Part shown: piece after piece, positions 54,815-64,000 of the stretch
How positions within the stretch are numbered: the stretch's first letter is position 1
Layout: each line of letters opens with the position of its first letter
Assembly (NCBI RefSeq): GCF_000165395.2
Contig: NW_026261571.1
Coordinates: 644,501 to 708,500, forward strand
Length of the DNA: 64,000 nucleotides
Direction of reading: 5' to 3'
Origin: Babesia bovis T2Bo
Taxonomy: Eukaryota; Apicomplexa; Aconoidasida; Piroplasmida; Babesiidae
Made by a program: the position numbers and the translations under genes
The notes under the pieces: model-generated
What the model saw: only the letters and a program-made list of their open reading frames with translations
The model's database searches: none
Told to the model about the DNA's origin: nothing

Positions 54815-56899
54815 ATGCCACTTGTTTTTCTACCGCAAATATTATGGCATAGCAAAGATAACAAACAATGCGATAGAGTATACTCACTTGACTTCCAACC
54901 GCAATTACCAACACAAAACACAGGAAGCACATCAATATTCAAATTAGCAACAGGTGGAGCAGATGAATTTGTACATATATGGCAAGTGTCTATACATGAT
55001 AACGCTCCGCAATACGCAACACACTCTGATAAAAGTATACTCGCGCCAGAGAATCTTAGGGCAGCTAATACAACAATAAACAAAGGAATAAAGGATGTAC
55101 AACCTTTTAACGTGCGTATTCTGGCACGCTTGGTAGGACACATCGGAGAAGTTAATGCCGTTAGGTGGAGCCCTAACGGAATCATACTTGCGTCAGGAGG
55201 AGAAGACAGATGTGTCTTCCTGTGGGCGAAGTCGAATGCATCCGCAGGAGTAGATGATGCAGGGCAACAATATGAAGAAAACTATACAAGGTTCCAATAC
55301 TATAGATTATCGCACGTTATCAATAGCATTTGTTGGTGCCCCGATGGAAGGCTACTGGCAGTGACGACCGAAGATGGGCATGTGTCGTTAATAGATACCT
55401 TTGTCGAAGGCAATGGGCGGATCAGGCATTTTGAAGGGCATACCAGTTTTGCCCAGGGGGTTGCTATATGCCCCCAAAATATTATGATAGCGTCAATGGG
55501 ACAAGATCAAACACTAAGAATATGGAAGCGCAGAGGTGAAAGGCAATGGAAAAGTATACTAGTACTACGATCAGCCAAAGATAGATCCGAGTTTAAAGAG
55601 TCAATAGGTATGGAGTCAGATGACGTGAGATATAGCAGATCGGTATTCATGAACGAAGAGCTGTCCACATTCTTCAGGAGACTTGACTGGTCACCAGATG
55701 GAAGGTTCCTAGTAACACCGGCCGGAATAAGACATAATTCGTTATTCATGAAAGAAGATGAAGTGGAAGATAAAGGGGAGTCGGTATACACATTGTATGT
55801 GTTCCACCGAAAGCTTATAAACCTCGGAATACCAATGGTGACACACCAGTCACCAACGGGTCCATTCGTCGCAGTCAAGTTCTGCCCTTTGGATATAGGT
55901 AAAATTGAAAAGGAGAAGATAAACTTCTTTAACAAAATATTTAAACCCAAGGGAAAGGGAGCCAAGAAAAAAAGTAAAACTTCAAAAACTGCTGCCAAAG
56001 GAAAGCAATCTCCCAAAGCACAACTCAACACGGATATGGCACAAACCATGTTAAATGAGGTTAAAACAGATGACAGCGCCACACCAAGTAATGCTGCTGG
56101 TGGCCTTACGTTAGATGATATAACAGAATCTAAAAGTGACGAGGATGTGCCATCAAGTAATAATGCATCACAGGACCACGTAAATGAATGCATGGATCAA
56201 GAGTCTGTGGAGACTGGACAGATTAAATGTGAAGACAATGATGGATTGAAAAAAAATATGATCGTAGAACTTGATTTGGAGTTGGAAAGTTCACACCCGT
56301 TGTTGTGGGAGCATAGGCTTAAGGTCAATCTAGGAAGCCCGCCACCGAATATACAAGACCTGATAAATGATAGAGTATACGTAAAAGTGGAACCCAAGCA
56401 GTGCCCAGGAGAAAATGATATCAAAGACGAAACTGAATCACCCACAATGGCATCAGAGTTAATAGACGAAACCGCACCAGTGCATGAAGATGATGAGCAT
56501 GTTGATGAAGCCGCAGTTGACGAACAAAATGATACCGTAACAACAGGAGTCAGGACCAGTAAACGAGAAATAAAAAAACCACAGTTCTACGAAGCTACTT
56601 ATGATACACCTAAAGGGTCAAAGACTAAAAAGCCTAAAAAAGAAGAAGATAAAGAATACGACACCGACGTAGAGGACGAAGTGAAGGTGCCCAGACTCAT
56701 GTTTGCAGCGGGTACACTAGATGGCTCGTTGTGCTTCTATGATACACTAGAAACACGAGGACCAATCGCAGTACTGAAGAATCTGCACTATTGCACGATC
56801 ACAGATATCGCATGGTCACCCAATGGATTGGTGTGTGCCACAGCATCAAGTGATGGATATATAACATTCGTAGTATTCCGAAGAAAGGAATTCTACTAA
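54815..56899 (+). CDS. CHAF1B: Chromatin assembly factor 1 subunit B (p60)
   Basis: Single exon of 694 residues. WD blades: QILWHSKDNKQCDRVYSLDF, LATGGADEFVHIWQV, GHIGEVNAVRWSPNGIILAS, GGEDRCVFLWA, INSICWCPDGRLLAVTTEDG, HTSFAQGVAICPQNIMIASM and FFRRLDWSPDGRFLVTPAG. After GPFVAVKFCPLDIGK (about residue 361) comes a disordered, Lys- and acid-rich stretch of about 260 residues. The last propeller segment then resumes: VPRLMFAAGTLDGSLCFYDT and TITDIAWSPNGLVCATASSD. In human p60 the same loop is about 20 residues. CAF-1 places H3-H4 on replicated DNA. POLA1 is the next gene downstream on the same strand. Confidence 0.92.
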   Translation: MPLVFLPQILWHSKDNKQCDRVYSLDFQPQLPTQNTGSTSIFKLATGGADEFVHIWQVSIHDNAPQYATHSDKSILAPENLRAANTTINKGIKDVQPFNVRILARLVGHIGEVNAVRWSPNGIILASGGEDRCVFLWAKSNASAGVDDAGQQYEENYTRFQYYRLSHVINSICWCPDGRLLAVTTEDGHVSLIDTFVEGNGRIRHFEGHTSFAQGVAICPQNIMIASMGQDQTLRIWKRRGERQWKSILVLRSAKDRSEFKESIGMESDDVRYSRSVFMNEELSTFFRRLDWSPDGRFLVTPAGIRHNSLFMKEDEVEDKGESVYTLYVFHRKLINLGIPMVTHQSPTGPFVAVKFCPLDIGKIEKEKINFFNKIFKPKGKGAKKKSKTSKTAAKGKQSPKAQLNTDMAQTMLNEVKTDDSATPSNAAGGLTLDDITESKSDEDVPSSNNASQDHVNECMDQESVETGQIKCEDNDGLKKNMIVELDLELESSHPLLWEHRLKVNLGSPPPNIQDLINDRVYVKVEPKQCPGENDIKDETESPTMASELIDETAPVHEDDEHVDEAAVDEQNDTVTTGVRTSKREIKKPQFYEATYDTPKGSKTKKPKKEEDKEYDTDVEDEVKVPRLMFAAGTLDGSLCFYDTLETRGPIAVLKNLHYCTITDIAWSPNGLVCATASSDGYITFVVFRRKEFY

Positions 56900-57050
56900 C
56901 GTATAAAAAATCCATAAATAAATTAGTAGACATGTACATAATCCAATATAGTATGTGTACACCCCGAAACACTTATAGAACGACATCACTCATATAGCTC
57001 GATGTTACACAAGCTCTTTTTTAGTGCACAATCGTTATTAAATATACACA

Positions 57051-60000
57051 ATGGCGGGATCAAGAGCTAATGCAGTGTCAAGCGCATTGTCTAAAATAAG
57101 GAAGCAGCGCGAAGGAACGACTAATGCACTTGATGAATATGAAATTGAAGATGAAAACGAACGAATCTATGAAGTAGTCACAGCGGAAGAATATAAAGAT
57201 AGGACATCTAAAAGGAAACTAGATGAATTTATAGAAGGAGGAGAGATTTTCTCAGATGATGATTACGAATATGATAGCGAATCTGCAGATGAAGATACAG
57301 ATAAACGACAATCAAAAAGACAGTTACCCGATGGATATGGAAAATCTATTGAGCAGCATTTCTCTGAAATAGCTAGAAAGGAAAGTATGGCTTACAAAGC
57401 ACCCAAGGAAGTACAAACAGATAAACAACTCATGGAGAAACTCAGTAAATTTGAAGATGACCTTGACAACGATGATATGACCATGGGTTCTACACTCTCG
57501 AATAGTGCCAATGTCATTGCAGGTAACTTCCAGATGAGAATGGGATACCCCCAAGGTATAAACCCTGGGATGCCATATCCCTATGGCATGACCGAAAGTG
57601 TGGCACCAGTAATGCCGTATAATTACGCCACAGCACCTGCTATAGGAATGCCACAAAATCAGGCATTTCCACAATATCAAATGTACGCAAATGTGCCACG
57701 ACAAATGCCAGAGGAACATGTAGAAACAACGGTAAAACATACCAAAGAGCAGGTAGATATACAGAATATCACAACTGGAATTGATATAGATCATATAATC
57801 AAGGAAACTAATTCACAAGATAAAGTACCACTGCAATTGGATAATTCAATAGTGGCAGATTTTGAAGAAGTTGAAGTGGGAGATATGGAAGTCATAGTCA
57901 CAGATAGCCCAAGAGAAGGATCAACACCTGAATTTGAAAAAACTATATCGCAGGATAATAACGAATTGGCTTTTTACTTACTTGATCTACATGAAGATGT
58001 TGGCGGAGCACTAAGATTATTCGGGAAAATACGAAGAAGTAATAGCAGCACGGATAGCTGCATGATCACAGTACAACAGTTTATGAGGTGCCTCTTTTTT
58101 AAAGCACGGATGGACCTAGAACTGGGACACTTGCCAGAACTTGAAAGTAGCTATGAAAGAGCATTCATGAAGCAATTCTTTAATGAATTCGAATCGATAA
58201 GAAAGAGCTATGGGATAAAAAAGGTAAAGTATAAACTAGTAAAGCGGAAACTACTAACATATGGGCCGTCCGAAGAAGCATTGTACGTTAAGGTGTGCTA
58301 TCCATATCAGTACCCGTCACTTAAACAGGAGCATTTTGAAGGGGAGACTTATAGTGATGTATACGGTGCAACGTCAACACCAGGGGAATTGTTCCTAGTA
58401 AAACGTAAGATTAAAGGACCCTCGTGGCTTAGAATAACAGAAGCAAGGATGTCAAAAGAAAGAATAACTACATGTAAACATGAATTTGAAATAGATAGTC
58501 ACAAAAATGTGGAGTTGTGGAACATAAAGAACTCTGAAGAATTGCCAACACCTACACTCTGCGTAGCGGCAGTGTCGATTAAAACCTTTTTCGCATCACC
58601 AACGCACCAGGAAACACTGCAAATTGCAATGGTATACGATAGAAACTTTAAGCTGGATACCAGTGAAATCAAATCACTAAATAAATGCACTCAGTATATC
58701 GGTATCAGGAAACTGAATAACCAAAGTTGGCCGCTGGAATTGCAGTCATTCCTGAAAAAACGACCGTATTTCAGAATATTCGAACATGAACGAGGGTTGT
58801 TGGCCAACTTCATGAAGACACTGGAAGTAATTGACCCAGATATTGTCATGTGCCATGATATTGCACAGAACTTTTCAGAACCGCTACTCAAAAGATGCAA
58901 CGCCCTCAACATACCACTCAGAGTGTCATTCTCACGCATCAGGGCTACGAGAAAATATAACCACCCGTTCTTTGCAGGCAGGATATTCTGCGATACTAGG
59001 CTGCTTACCAAGGAGCTGCACCATAACAGAAGTAATTACGACCTGAGTAGCTGTGTAGCAGACTTGGTATATGCAACACCGATGAAGGAGCATGCGCTCT
59101 ACACGAAGCAGTCGTTCAACCTAAAGGAACTAACAAATTGTTTTGGAGAAACAGCAATGAAGGAACTAATGGTGCTGGTACAGGCAAACTCAAAGTGTGC
59201 TGTAGACACATTCAATTTAGTGATTAAGCTGCAAGCACTACCGCTGACAAAAGAGCTAACTAATATCGCAGGAAATCTCTGGTCACGCAGTGTACAGTGC
59301 GCTAGATCAGAAAGAAATGACTTCTTACTGCTGCATGAGTTCCACAGGTCTAAATATATCATAGACCATCACTTCGAAAGGTTCCACAAACAAACGAGCG
59401 ATGCCGATAAAGATGATAGCGATTCGAAAAAAAAGAATTATGAAGGTGGGCTCGTACTAGAGCCGGAAACAGGTTTGTATGATAACTTTGTTTTATTGCT
59501 TGATTTCAACTCACTATACCCCTCCATTATACAGGAGTTCAACGTCTGCTTTACAACGGTAAAGTTGCTAGAAGATGGTTCTGTACAAGTGCTAACGGAA
59601 ACCACTGGAATGTTGCCGCAAATTTTAAAAAGACTTGTAGAACTTAGAGCGTCAGTGAAGGCTGCAATAGCCGTGGAAAAGAACGACTCCAGGAAAGCAC
59701 AATTGGGTGTGAGACAGTTAGCACTCAAACTAGTGGCGAATTCACTTTATGGTTGTTTAGGCAGTGTATACTCCAGGTTCCACGCAAGACATATGGCGGC
59801 ATACATCACACAACAGGGAAGATTGGTACTACAGTCAACCAGAGAAAGAGTTGAAAACCAGTACTCACTACACGTTATATACGGTGACACTGACTCACTA
59901 ATGATAGATACCAATATACGTGACGACGGTTCCGAAACATCATACGAAGCTGCAAAACAAATCGCCAACACACTCATGTCGTCAATCAATAAATCGCATA

Positions 60001-61502
60001 AAAAACTGGAAATTGGAATGGATGCCATGTTCAACAGGTTGCTACTACTAAAGAAAAAGAAATATGCAGCACTTAAAGTTGTAGACTATAAATCAAGGAT
60101 ATTCGCAAGAGAAATTAAAGGATTAGATTTTATCAGAAGAGACTGGTCAATACTCACCAAGGAAGTGGGTAATGCACTACTGGCAATCATACTCAATGAT
60201 AAAGTAAACGACCCAGAAGAACTGGGTGTAGAAAATACAGTCGAAAAAATACATGAGACACTAAGAGATGTAAATAATAAAATCGCAGAAGGTAATATAC
60301 CACCAAAGGCATGGATCATAACTAGACAATTAGCAAAGAATCCACAAGAATATGGACAAAATAACAATCTTCCTCATGTAACAGTGGCATTGCGTATGAA
60401 TGAATCCGGAGCGTCATTCAGCGCAGGGCATGAAGTGCCGTTTATCATATGCTCCAAAGAGTCAATTGAGAAATTGGTACTACAGGATAATGCAGAATCC
60501 AATGAAAAGAAAACAGAACTTGATGTAAAACTGAGGTCGTTATGTAACAGGGCTTATAGTCTAACGGAATTCCAACAAAAGGGTCTTGAACCTGATATAC
60601 AGTACTACAAGACACAGCAATTACTACCACCAATACTAAGGTTATGTGGAGTTATCGAAGGAACTGACCCACAAAAATTAGCCAGCTGCCTGCAAATTCA
60701 AGATGATGTTAACAGGACCATACTGAATACCAACTACGGATCGTTCGATTATGCAGAACACGAATCTAAAGCACTGAGCCTTATCAACAGAACTGATGAC
60801 AGATATAGAGAAGTGGAAATCACAACAACTGTAAGATGTCAGTTCTGCAATAACGGAGTTGCAGCAAACTACTTCCTAAGAAATATGACCTGCAGTAACT
60901 GTGGAAACTGGATACCGCTACACGCAATGCGCAATTGGATCACAAGAACTGTATACGAAATCGCTATGCAATCGGCATTCTGCATAAGGATATGTAACAT
61001 TTGCAATACAATGACACCAAACGTATGCATAGGAGATAATGATATGTGCCCCCAGCCAACGTGCCAAAGCCGAGATGCAATGGAACTGGTATTACCAGCA
61101 TCCAAAATATACCTGTACTACGAATACCTCATCTACATGCTAGAAGGAACACTTAAAAATGAAGAAGGAAAGGATCGCGAAGATACTCTGGTCAACATGA
61201 CAGTAGACATGAATGGGAAAATGACAATACTCACAGCAAAAAATCCACCACGAAAGACAAAACCATTCAACGATATACTGCAAAGCACGTTACGCATGGC
61301 AAACTTAAGAGCAACATCGGGATTCCGAATTTGTGGTCAGTATATACTAGGAATCATAGAGGCGCTGCCCTTCATGAAATATCACACAGTGGACTACCAA
61401 CTTGAACGTCAACACATGTGCGAGCTGCTTAAGGAATTGCAACAAAGAAACGCATACAGCGTGGTCACACTAGCTGATGTGTTCAGCACACTTAAAGTTT
61501 AA
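57051..61502 (+). CDS. POLA1: DNA polymerase alpha catalytic subunit
   Basis: Single exon of 1483 residues. The N-terminus is acidic and flexible with a DNA_pol_alpha_N-like start (SKIRKQREGTTNALDEYEIE) and a Met/Pro/Tyr-rich stretch. Family-B motifs: II in LLDFNSLYPSIIQEFNVCFT, III in LALKLVANSLYGCLGSVYSR, I in IYGDTDSLMIDTN. These contain the two catalytic Asp residues. The C-terminal domain has two zinc modules: CQFCNNG...CSNC and CNICNTMTPNVC...CPQPTC. The exonuclease site appears degenerate, as in all Pol alpha. It extends primers with primase at replication start. It starts 151 nt after CAF-1 p60. Confidence 0.97.
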   Translation: MAGSRANAVSSALSKIRKQREGTTNALDEYEIEDENERIYEVVTAEEYKDRTSKRKLDEFIEGGEIFSDDDYEYDSESADEDTDKRQSKRQLPDGYGKSIEQHFSEIARKESMAYKAPKEVQTDKQLMEKLSKFEDDLDNDDMTMGSTLSNSANVIAGNFQMRMGYPQGINPGMPYPYGMTESVAPVMPYNYATAPAIGMPQNQAFPQYQMYANVPRQMPEEHVETTVKHTKEQVDIQNITTGIDIDHIIKETNSQDKVPLQLDNSIVADFEEVEVGDMEVIVTDSPREGSTPEFEKTISQDNNELAFYLLDLHEDVGGALRLFGKIRRSNSSTDSCMITVQQFMRCLFFKARMDLELGHLPELESSYERAFMKQFFNEFESIRKSYGIKKVKYKLVKRKLLTYGPSEEALYVKVCYPYQYPSLKQEHFEGETYSDVYGATSTPGELFLVKRKIKGPSWLRITEARMSKERITTCKHEFEIDSHKNVELWNIKNSEELPTPTLCVAAVSIKTFFASPTHQETLQIAMVYDRNFKLDTSEIKSLNKCTQYIGIRKLNNQSWPLELQSFLKKRPYFRIFEHERGLLANFMKTLEVIDPDIVMCHDIAQNFSEPLLKRCNALNIPLRVSFSRIRATRKYNHPFFAGRIFCDTRLLTKELHHNRSNYDLSSCVADLVYATPMKEHALYTKQSFNLKELTNCFGETAMKELMVLVQANSKCAVDTFNLVIKLQALPLTKELTNIAGNLWSRSVQCARSERNDFLLLHEFHRSKYIIDHHFERFHKQTSDADKDDSDSKKKNYEGGLVLEPETGLYDNFVLLLDFNSLYPSIIQEFNVCFTTVKLLEDGSVQVLTETTGMLPQILKRLVELRASVKAAIAVEKNDSRKAQLGVRQLALKLVANSLYGCLGSVYSRFHARHMAAYITQQGRLVLQSTRERVENQYSLHVIYGDTDSLMIDTNIRDDGSETSYEAAKQIANTLMSSINKSHKKLEIGMDAMFNRLLLLKKKKYAALKVVDYKSRIFAREIKGLDFIRRDWSILTKEVGNALLAIILNDKVNDPEELGVENTVEKIHETLRDVNNKIAEGNIPPKAWIITRQLAKNPQEYGQNNNLPHVTVALRMNESGASFSAGHEVPFIICSKESIEKLVLQDNAESNEKKTELDVKLRSLCNRAYSLTEFQQKGLEPDIQYYKTQQLLPPILRLCGVIEGTDPQKLASCLQIQDDVNRTILNTNYGSFDYAEHESKALSLINRTDDRYREVEITTTVRCQFCNNGVAANYFLRNMTCSNCGNWIPLHAMRNWITRTVYEIAMQSAFCIRICNICNTMTPNVCIGDNDMCPQPTCQSRDAMELVLPASKIYLYYEYLIYMLEGTLKNEEGKDREDTLVNMTVDMNGKMTILTAKNPPRKTKPFNDILQSTLRMANLRATSGFRICGQYILGIIEALPFMKYHTVDYQLERQHMCELLKELQQRNAYSVVTLADVFSTLKV

Positions 61503-61590
61503 CCTGCTGAAGTAGTATATACCCAGTGACCCCCCATAGCAACATTCATATCAATTTTAACATTATTTCCCCTTGTTTTACATTTAAACA

Positions 61591-63072
61591 ATGCGATCAC
61601 GTAGTAGAAGTCGTAGTAGGCACCGCTCAAGGCGGTATAGAAGCCCAAGGCATAGGTCGCCCAGCTATGATAAAAGATCATGGCGACATTCAAAATACGA
61701 CCAGGATTCTAAACAAAAATATACACATAGAGAAAGATCAAGGTCTAAAACTAGAAGGAATTCATATGATCGCGATAGATCAAAAGATGATAACAGAAGA
61801 GGAAGAGACTTCAGATATGACTCACCACCAAAAACAGCGTCGAGAACTAAACGATACAGTATCAATGAAATGCTCAGTAGTCACCCATTGGGACAAGGTG
61901 TAGGATCTATTGGACTCGATCCCCTAGCAACAAAGCCTTACAGAGAAATATATATCGGAAATATACCACCACAAGCAGATGTTAACAATCTATTAGAATT
62001 CCTTAATGATGCACTTACAGCGGTTAACGGAACTAGTATACCAGGAAACCCATGCCAAAAAGGATGGATCAGTGCTGATAGCCACTATGCATTCGTAGAA
62101 ATGCGCACAATGGAGGAAGCCAGTAATTGCATACAACTAAGCGGAATAAACTACATGAATTACAGTTTAAGAATAAACAGACCAAAAACATATAACCCAG
62201 AAATACTGACAGAAGCGCCATCACCAACAATACCAACATTGGACCCATCACTACTGGCACTGGGTATCGCAGGACTTAAATGTGCCTCTGAGCAAATATC
62301 AGCTGCGGCTGATATGCTAGCAACAGAACGCGCGAAGGCTATGACCGATAGGTTATGCGTCCTAAACGTAACAGACGAACCAGCCCTCAAGCGCGAATTG
62401 GAAGCACAAGGAAATCTCAAGTATTACCAATATATTACAGAAGATAATAAACCGCCACTATGCATATTCGAATATGAACATATTGAAATGCAAAATATCG
62501 CACTAGAAGGACTAAAGAAACGTGATGTAAAAGTGGAACTTGCTGTAGATGCACTGGAACGTGGAGCAATGTCCGAAGATTTCATGAAGCAACAAATAGA
62601 ATCATGCGATATCATGAAGTCACAAATACCAACAAGAGTGCTGCTACTCGCAAACCTAGTGTCCAAAGAAGACCTAGAAGACGACGCAGAATATTATGAT
62701 ATCATCGATGACGTAAGATGCGAATGCGAAGAGTACGGACCAGTAGTACGAGTGGAAATGCCAAGGGTACCAAAGGGTCTCACACTAGACGAAATAAGAA
62801 ATATGGATTTCTCAGCAGTAGGATGCGCATTCGTTCTATTCAGTAATATAGAAGGGGCTTCAAAAGCAAGGAAAGTACTAGATGGACGTAAATTCGGACA
62901 CCGGATTGTAGAATGCCATTTCTTCAGTGAATTGCTGTTCCACGTGGGAGAATTCTCAAACCCAGCGCCTAACTTCCTTAAGGAACACTCATCCATGTAC
63001 AACCCGATCATCGCAGAAGATCCAAACCAAGCTGGAGATATCCTCAATGAACTTCGTACAGCAAACCAGTGA
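61591..63072 (+). CDS. U2AF65: U2AF large subunit (U2AF65)
   Basis: Single exon of 493 residues. An RS domain (MRSRSRSRSRHRSRRYRSPR) leads. A linker reads INEMLSSHPLGQGVGSIG. RRM1 follows: REIYIGNIPPQADVNNLLEF and SHYAFVEMRTMEEASNCIQL. RRM2 appears reduced (DRLCVLNVTDE then ITEDNKPPLCIFEYE). The C-terminal UHM reads RVLLLANLVSKEDLEDDAEY, FSAVGCAFVLFSNIEGASKA and GRKFGHRIVECHFF. The UHM binds SF1 and SF3B1 linear motifs; SF3B1 at 38.4-41.9 kb carries one. U2AF65 binds the polypyrimidine tract. In a genome of very short introns with poor pyrimidine tracts, its divergent RRM2 is notable. Confidence 0.93.
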   Translation: MRSRSRSRSRHRSRRYRSPRHRSPSYDKRSWRHSKYDQDSKQKYTHRERSRSKTRRNSYDRDRSKDDNRRGRDFRYDSPPKTASRTKRYSINEMLSSHPLGQGVGSIGLDPLATKPYREIYIGNIPPQADVNNLLEFLNDALTAVNGTSIPGNPCQKGWISADSHYAFVEMRTMEEASNCIQLSGINYMNYSLRINRPKTYNPEILTEAPSPTIPTLDPSLLALGIAGLKCASEQISAAADMLATERAKAMTDRLCVLNVTDEPALKRELEAQGNLKYYQYITEDNKPPLCIFEYEHIEMQNIALEGLKKRDVKVELAVDALERGAMSEDFMKQQIESCDIMKSQIPTRVLLLANLVSKEDLEDDAEYYDIIDDVRCECEEYGPVVRVEMPRVPKGLTLDEIRNMDFSAVGCAFVLFSNIEGASKARKVLDGRKFGHRIVECHFFSELLFHVGEFSNPAPNFLKEHSSMYNPIIAEDPNQAGDILNELRTANQ

Positions 63073-63155
63073 ATAGTAATATAGATTAAGGCGATATTTA
63101 TAATATAGCGATTGTAATGTGGCCAATGAACCACAGTAGATATAAAGGTGCTACA

Positions 63156-63935
63156 TCAACTCTTGCTGTTGTGTATTATATTGCGAAGACGACTGTTGAA
63201 ACTGAATATGTCAACAGGCAAAGGATCGTCTGGCCCCAAAGGCTCTAGACGACGAGAGCCATCGTGGTTTATCCAGTCGTTTAAATATAACGAATTAAAT
63301 AACTCACGATCTAACTCAGTAGTTACATGTAACTGGTTCTTACGCAAACGTCGCTTCTCAATAACTGCATCTGATAAACGAACACCATACTTAGAACGTG
63401 ATGATGCACGATTCTTTACAGGTAATAAGTCATACTTACTACGAACCACTTTATAGTGACAACCACTCACATCCTGACAACGACCACCACGAACTAATAC
63501 AACAGAATGAGTGTGAAGATTGTGACCCTCACCAGGTACGTGACACGTCACCGTGCGCCCTGTTGACAGCCTTACACGAGCTACCTTACGCAATCCAGAA
63601 TTAGGTTTACGAGGAGTTACTACACGGATGGTAACACAAACACCTTTCTTTTGTGGACAACCCTCTAACCAACACGATCGACGGTTCTTAGGCTTGTAAC
63701 GAGGAACCATCTTAGGACGTCGACGATAAAATAAACGACCACTTATATTGCGAGTGCTGAAATGACGCACAGGCGCATAGTTGAACTTGTCAAAAGATGT
63801 ACGTAAATGGGATACTGAACAAGCTGCCGACATCAAGGAGCTGGTGAAACGGGCATTAAGGGATCCAATAGTAGATTTCAAATTAAAGGGTGTGCCTTTT
63901 CCATGAGGCATAACATGAAAATCCGATACTGGCAT
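63156..63935 (-). CDS. Mitochondrial ribosomal protein uS12
   Basis: Single exon of 259 residues from ATG 63935. The uS12 core is residues about 85-180: [60 protein letters not shown] and [33 protein letters not shown] and GEGHNL are the decoding-centre signatures. The N-terminal extension (about 85 residues) includes a [16 protein letters not shown] stretch suited to mitochondrial import, and the C-terminus is extended by about 80 residues. The apicoplast genome usually encodes its own S12, so mitochondrial targeting is favoured. A shorter start (ATG for MSAACSVS) is possible. Confidence 0.9.
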   Translation of the reverse strand: MPVSDFHVMPHGKGTPFNLKSTIGSLNARFTSSLMSAACSVSHLRTSFDKFNYAPVRHFSTRNISGRLFYRRRPKMVPRYKPKNRRSCWLEGCPQKKGVCVTIRVVTPRKPNSGLRKVARVRLSTGRTVTCHVPGEGHNLHTHSVVLVRGGRCQDVSGCHYKVVRSKYDLLPVKNRASSRSKYGVRLSDAVIEKRRLRKNQLHVTTELDRELFNSLYLNDWINHDGSRRLEPLGPDDPLPVDIFSFNSRLRNIIHNSKS

Positions 63936-64000
63936 ATCAATATCCCTCGATGATATCTTATGCTGTATACCAGGTAGTGGCCGCTTGTCCCTAATATTGA

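Overview
The window looks like a nuclear chromosome segment from a piroplasm, most likely a Babesia sensu stricto species. The evidence is a compact eukaryotic layout of about 38 protein genes in 64 kb, many GT-AG introns of only 33-40 nt, and GC content near 40%. It also carries separate mitochondrial and apicoplast-type Cpn60 genes, and nuclear genes for mitochondrial ribosomal proteins uS5 and uS12. Species cannot be fixed from the sequence alone. Gene models below were spliced by hand from reading frame, splice sites and family alignment from memory; no database search was run.

Layout. 0-6.8 kb, minus strand: a truncated small secreted protein, a DNAJC21/Jjj1 co-chaperone, a PPPDE (DeSI) isopeptidase, a two-RRM protein and TXNDC9. 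7.3-12 kb, plus strand: a ZNRD2-like zinc protein, methionine aminopeptidase 1 and an RMI1-like OB-fold protein. 12.2-13.7 kb: a non-canonical poly(A) polymerase on the minus strand. The 6-12.4 kb stretch also holds two short pseudogene fragments, one of TXNDC9 and one of the poly(A) polymerase, each beside the other gene's intact copy. 14-21 kb, plus strand: mitochondrial HSP60, a multi-pass membrane protein and mitochondrial uS5. 21-29.9 kb, mostly minus: a tiny membrane protein, a predicted GPI-anchored surface protein, an unknown protein, histone H2B, an SR splicing protein (plus strand), SKP1, a membrane protein, prefoldin 1 and RLP24. 30-37 kb: a cyclophilin-SYF2 fusion, IMPDH, a Rok1/DDX52-type helicase and PRP19. 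37-64 kb: a coiled-coil protein, SF3B1, CCT7, ATP10-like, YJU2B/CCDC130, a WD-like protein, apicoplast Cpn60, a second non-canonical poly(A) polymerase, a thioredoxin-fold protein, CAF-1 p60, DNA polymerase alpha, U2AF65 and mitochondrial uS12.

Functional threads. Pre-mRNA splicing is heavily represented (SR protein, cyclophilin-SYF2, PRP19, SF3B1, CCDC130, U2AF65). Protein folding is the second theme (HSP60, Cpn60, CCT7, prefoldin 1, TXNDC9, DNAJC21, with RLP24 and DNAJC21 sharing 60S maturation). DNA replication and chromatin come third (POLA1, CAF-1 p60, H2B, RMI1-like). These genes are interleaved housekeeping loci, not operons.

The most notable observations are the uninterrupted cyclophilin-SYF2 fusion, the reciprocal truncated duplications at 6-12.4 kb, a strand-composition switch near 34-38 kb that ignores gene orientation, and a very long disordered insertion inside the CAF-1 p60 propeller. 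I did not find a clearly new multi-gene system.
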